A DNA stretch of 7,482 bases, from contig VGXK01000095.1 in assembly GCA_016873355.1 (NCBI GenBank), positions 1 through 7,482 on the forward strand. The letters are read 5' to 3'. Both the position numbers and the translations under genes were made by a program. Below the pieces are notes generated by a model. The model ran no database searches, was not told where the DNA came from, and saw only the letters and a list, made by a program, of their open reading frames with translations. Below are positions 5,556 through 7,482 of this stretch, one piece after another. The stretch comes from Phycisphaerae bacterium. Lineage in GTDB: Bacteria; Planctomycetota; Phycisphaerae; Phycisphaerales; SM1A02. The stretch's first letter is position 1, and every line of letters starts with the position of its first letter.

Positions 5556-7482
5556 CGAGCGCGGCGTCGTGCGCGGCGAGACGCGACGCGGCGGGCTTCG
5601 CATCGCGCTGCTCGGCAACCCGAACACGGGAAAGACGACGCTCTTCAATCGGCTCTGCGGATTGCGCGCGAAGACCGCGAACTTCCCCGGCAGCACGGTG
5701 GAGCGGCACGCGGGCACGCTTCACGGGCGCGGCGGCGCGCACGAGCTGATCGATCTTCCCGGGATCTACAGTCTCTCGCTCGAACTGCCGGAGTCGCGGA
5801 TCTGCTCCGAGTGCCTCGAAGGGCGCATCGGCGACTGCGTGCCGGACGCGGCGATTCTCGTGGTCGATGCGACGAACCTCGCCCGGAATCTCCAGTTCGT
5901 GCAGGCGGCGCTGCGACGGCATCTGCCGATGGTGGTGGCGATCAACTTCACCGACGTGGCGAAGCGGCGCGGATTGACGATCGATTCGTCGGCGCTCGCG
6001 GCGAAGCTCGGATGCCCCGTGGTGCCGATCTCGGCGAGGCTCGGACTCGGCCTCGATCGACTCGTGGAGTCGACGGAGCGAGCGGCGGAGGAAGGATGGT
6101 CCGAGGCGCATGCGGCGGCGCGTGCCGGCGTGCTTCCGCCGTCCGACGCCAGCTCGAAGGCGATCGCCGAGTGGGCGAACGGCGCGGCGATCGCGGCGGC
6201 GGCCTCCGCGTCGAGCGGCCGAAGCGAGATCCACGACCGCGCCGACCTCGTGCTCACGCACCCGCTGGTGGGCATCGGCGTCTTCGTGACGATGATGTCG
6301 CTGCTCTTCGCGGCGATCTTCTGGCTGGCGGGCTGGCCGATGGACGGCGTCGACTGGCTCGTGGCCCAGGCGAGCAACGGCGCGAAGTGGCTGGTCCCGG
6401 CGGGCGCGTTCCAGGATCTCGTGGTCGACGGCGTGATCGCCGGCGTCGGCGCCACGCTCATCTTCCTGCCGCAGATCTGCCTGCTCTTCTTCCTCATTTC
6501 GCTCATGGAGGACTCGGGGTATCTCGCGCGCGCCGCGATCGCGGTCGATCGCGTGATGTCGAAGTTCGGATTGCCGGGGCAGGCGTTCGTGCCGCTGCTC
6601 TCGAGTCATGCGTGCGCCCTTCCGGGGGTGCTCGCCACGCGGCTCATTCCCGATCGACGCGACCGCATCGCGGCGATCTTCGTGGCGCCGTTCATGAGCT
6701 GCTCGGCGCGATTGCCGGTGTACGCGCTCGTGGTGTCGATCCTCTTCGTCGATCGGCCGGTGGCGGCGGCGCTCGCGTTCGTGGGCTGCTACGCGCTCGG
6801 AGCGCTCGCGGGATTGTTCACGGCGCTGCTGCTGCGCACCACGCTGCTGCGCGGGCGCTCGCGGCCGATGGTCATCGAGCTGCCGGACTACCGCGTGCCG
6901 AGCGTTCGCACCGCGCTCGCCACCATGGTGGAGCGCGGCATGCTCTTCCTGAAGAACGCCGGATCCGTGATCCTGGCGATCTCGATCGTCATGTGGTGGC
7001 TGAGCGCCTATCCGCGCGCGGACGAGGGCGCCGAGGCGGCGTCGATCCGGGAGCGCGCGGCGGCGGCGCGGGTCGCCGGCGACGCCGCGCTGACGGAGGC
7101 GCTCGACACCCAGGCCGAAGTGGCGCAGGCTCGCTGGCAGCAGTCGCAAAGCTTCGCGGGGCGGCTGGGTTCGCTCGCCGAACCCATCTTCCGGCCGCTC
7201 GGATTCGACCGGCAGCTCACGATCGGCGTGCTCACGAGCTTCCTCGCGCGCGAGGTGTTCACGAGCACCATGGCGGTGCTCGCGGGGACGCCGAACGCCG
7301 AGGACGAAGGCGAGACGATCGGTGCGATCCGCGGCATGACCCGCGACGACGGTTCGCCGCTCTTCGATCGCGCGACCTGCTGGAGCGTGCTCGTCTTCTT
7401 CGTGCTCGCCATGCAGTGCCTTCCCACGATGGCGCTCGTGCGCCGCGAGATCGGCAGCACCCTGTGGATGCTGGCGCAGTTC
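5542..7482 (+). CDS. feoB: FeoB, Fe2+ transport protein with N-terminal G domain, 3' end cut by window
   Basis: The frame is open from ATG 5542 to the edge (647 codons); the last part of the membrane domain is missing. The G domain shows G1 GNPNTGKT (25-32), switch I NFPGSTVER (47-55), G3 DLPG (71-74), G4 NFTD (135-138, against the usual NMxD) and G5 ISAR (163-166). A helical linker precedes the permease domain from about 240. Key permease motifs are SSHACALPG (354-362, where E. coli-type FeoB has GFGCNVPA), FMSCSARLPVY (384-394) and FLAREVF (567-573). A 46-residue charged, Ala-rich insertion (491-536) separates the TM ending MWWLSAY from SFAGRLG; I recall similar insertions and SSxACAxPG motifs in a branch of FeoBs from Bacteroidota and Planctomycetota. 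It imports Fe2+ across the inner membrane with nucleotide hydrolysis. The start is set by overlap with feoA (14 bases) and lack of earlier starts near the G1 motif; no clear ribosome site is seen. No feoC is visible. Confidence 0.95.
   Translation, partial: MTRVDERGVVRGETRRGGLRIALLGNPNTGKTTLFNRLCGLRAKTANFPGSTVERHAGTLHGRGGAHELIDLPGIYSLSLELPESRICSECLEGRIGDCVPDAAILVVDATNLARNLQFVQAALRRHLPMVVAINFTDVAKRRGLTIDSSALAAKLGCPVVPISARLGLGLDRLVESTERAAEEGWSEAHAAARAGVLPPSDASSKAIAEWANGAAIAAAASASSGRSEIHDRADLVLTHPLVGIGVFVTMMSLLFAAIFWLAGWPMDGVDWLVAQASNGAKWLVPAGAFQDLVVDGVIAGVGATLIFLPQICLLFFLISLMEDSGYLARAAIAVDRVMSKFGLPGQAFVPLLSSHACALPGVLATRLIPDRRDRIAAIFVAPFMSCSARLPVYALVVSILFVDRPVAAALAFVGCYALGALAGLFTALLLRTTLLRGRSRPMVIELPDYRVPSVRTALATMVERGMLFLKNAGSVILAISIVMWWLSAYPRADEGAEAASIRERAAAARVAGDAALTEALDTQAEVAQARWQQSQSFAGRLGSLAEPIFRPLGFDRQLTIGVLTSFLAREVFTSTMAVLAGTPNAEDEGETIGAIRGMTRDDGSPLFDRATCWSVLVFFVLAMQCLPTMALVRREIGSTLWMLAQF

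Noticed and set aside
5335..7149. Long minus-strand open frame opposite feoA and feoB
   Set aside because: The Arg/His-rich translation has no family features, and the plus strand carries unmistakable FeoA and FeoB motifs.

Overview
This 7.5 kb window is GC-rich bacterial DNA, densely coding and with no visible RNA genes, insertion sequences or CRISPR. The gene complement (a Bfd-like ferredoxin before feoA-feoB, an AfuA-type binding protein, and a large three-helix, coiled-coil, Gly/Pro-rich membrane protein) and the codon use suggest Planctomycetota, perhaps Phycisphaerae. That placement is an impression from gene style, not a phylogenetic result.

There are two divergent transcription units. 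The leftward unit (positions 3636 down to 1, continuing off the left edge) encodes a 621-residue membrane protein of unknown function, then a lipoprotein substrate-binding protein of the Fe3+/AfuA-FbpA type, then the first part of an FbpB-like ABC permease. The membrane-protein stop and the lipoprotein GTG start overlap as GTGA. Only 4 bases separate the lipoprotein stop from the permease ATG, so the three are probably co-transcribed and translationally coupled. The ATPase is not in the window.

The rightward unit (3766 to the right edge) encodes an exported coiled-coil/Pro-rich protein of unknown function, a Bfd-like (2Fe-2S) protein with a C-terminal extension, FeoA, and FeoB (647 residues before the edge cuts it). 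feoA and feoB overlap by 14 bases. FeoB is the Fe2+ permease with an N-terminal G-protein domain, FeoA is its small SH3-like partner, and the Bfd-like protein could handle iron release or redox sensing.

The 129-base divergent intergenic region (3637-3765) holds an unusual 9-base-phased series of direct repeats, GCGATCRAM x3 running into CCGGTATCA x2. Two sites, before the membrane-protein gene and before feoA, share a GGTGCTAnnCT extended -10-like sequence placed so close to the ATG that the transcripts would be leaderless or nearly so.

Together the window looks like an iron-acquisition locus combining a putative ferric-type ABC importer and a ferrous Feo system, with two uncharacterised proteins built in. 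Substrate specificity of the ABC importer is inferred from family resemblance and neighbours only.
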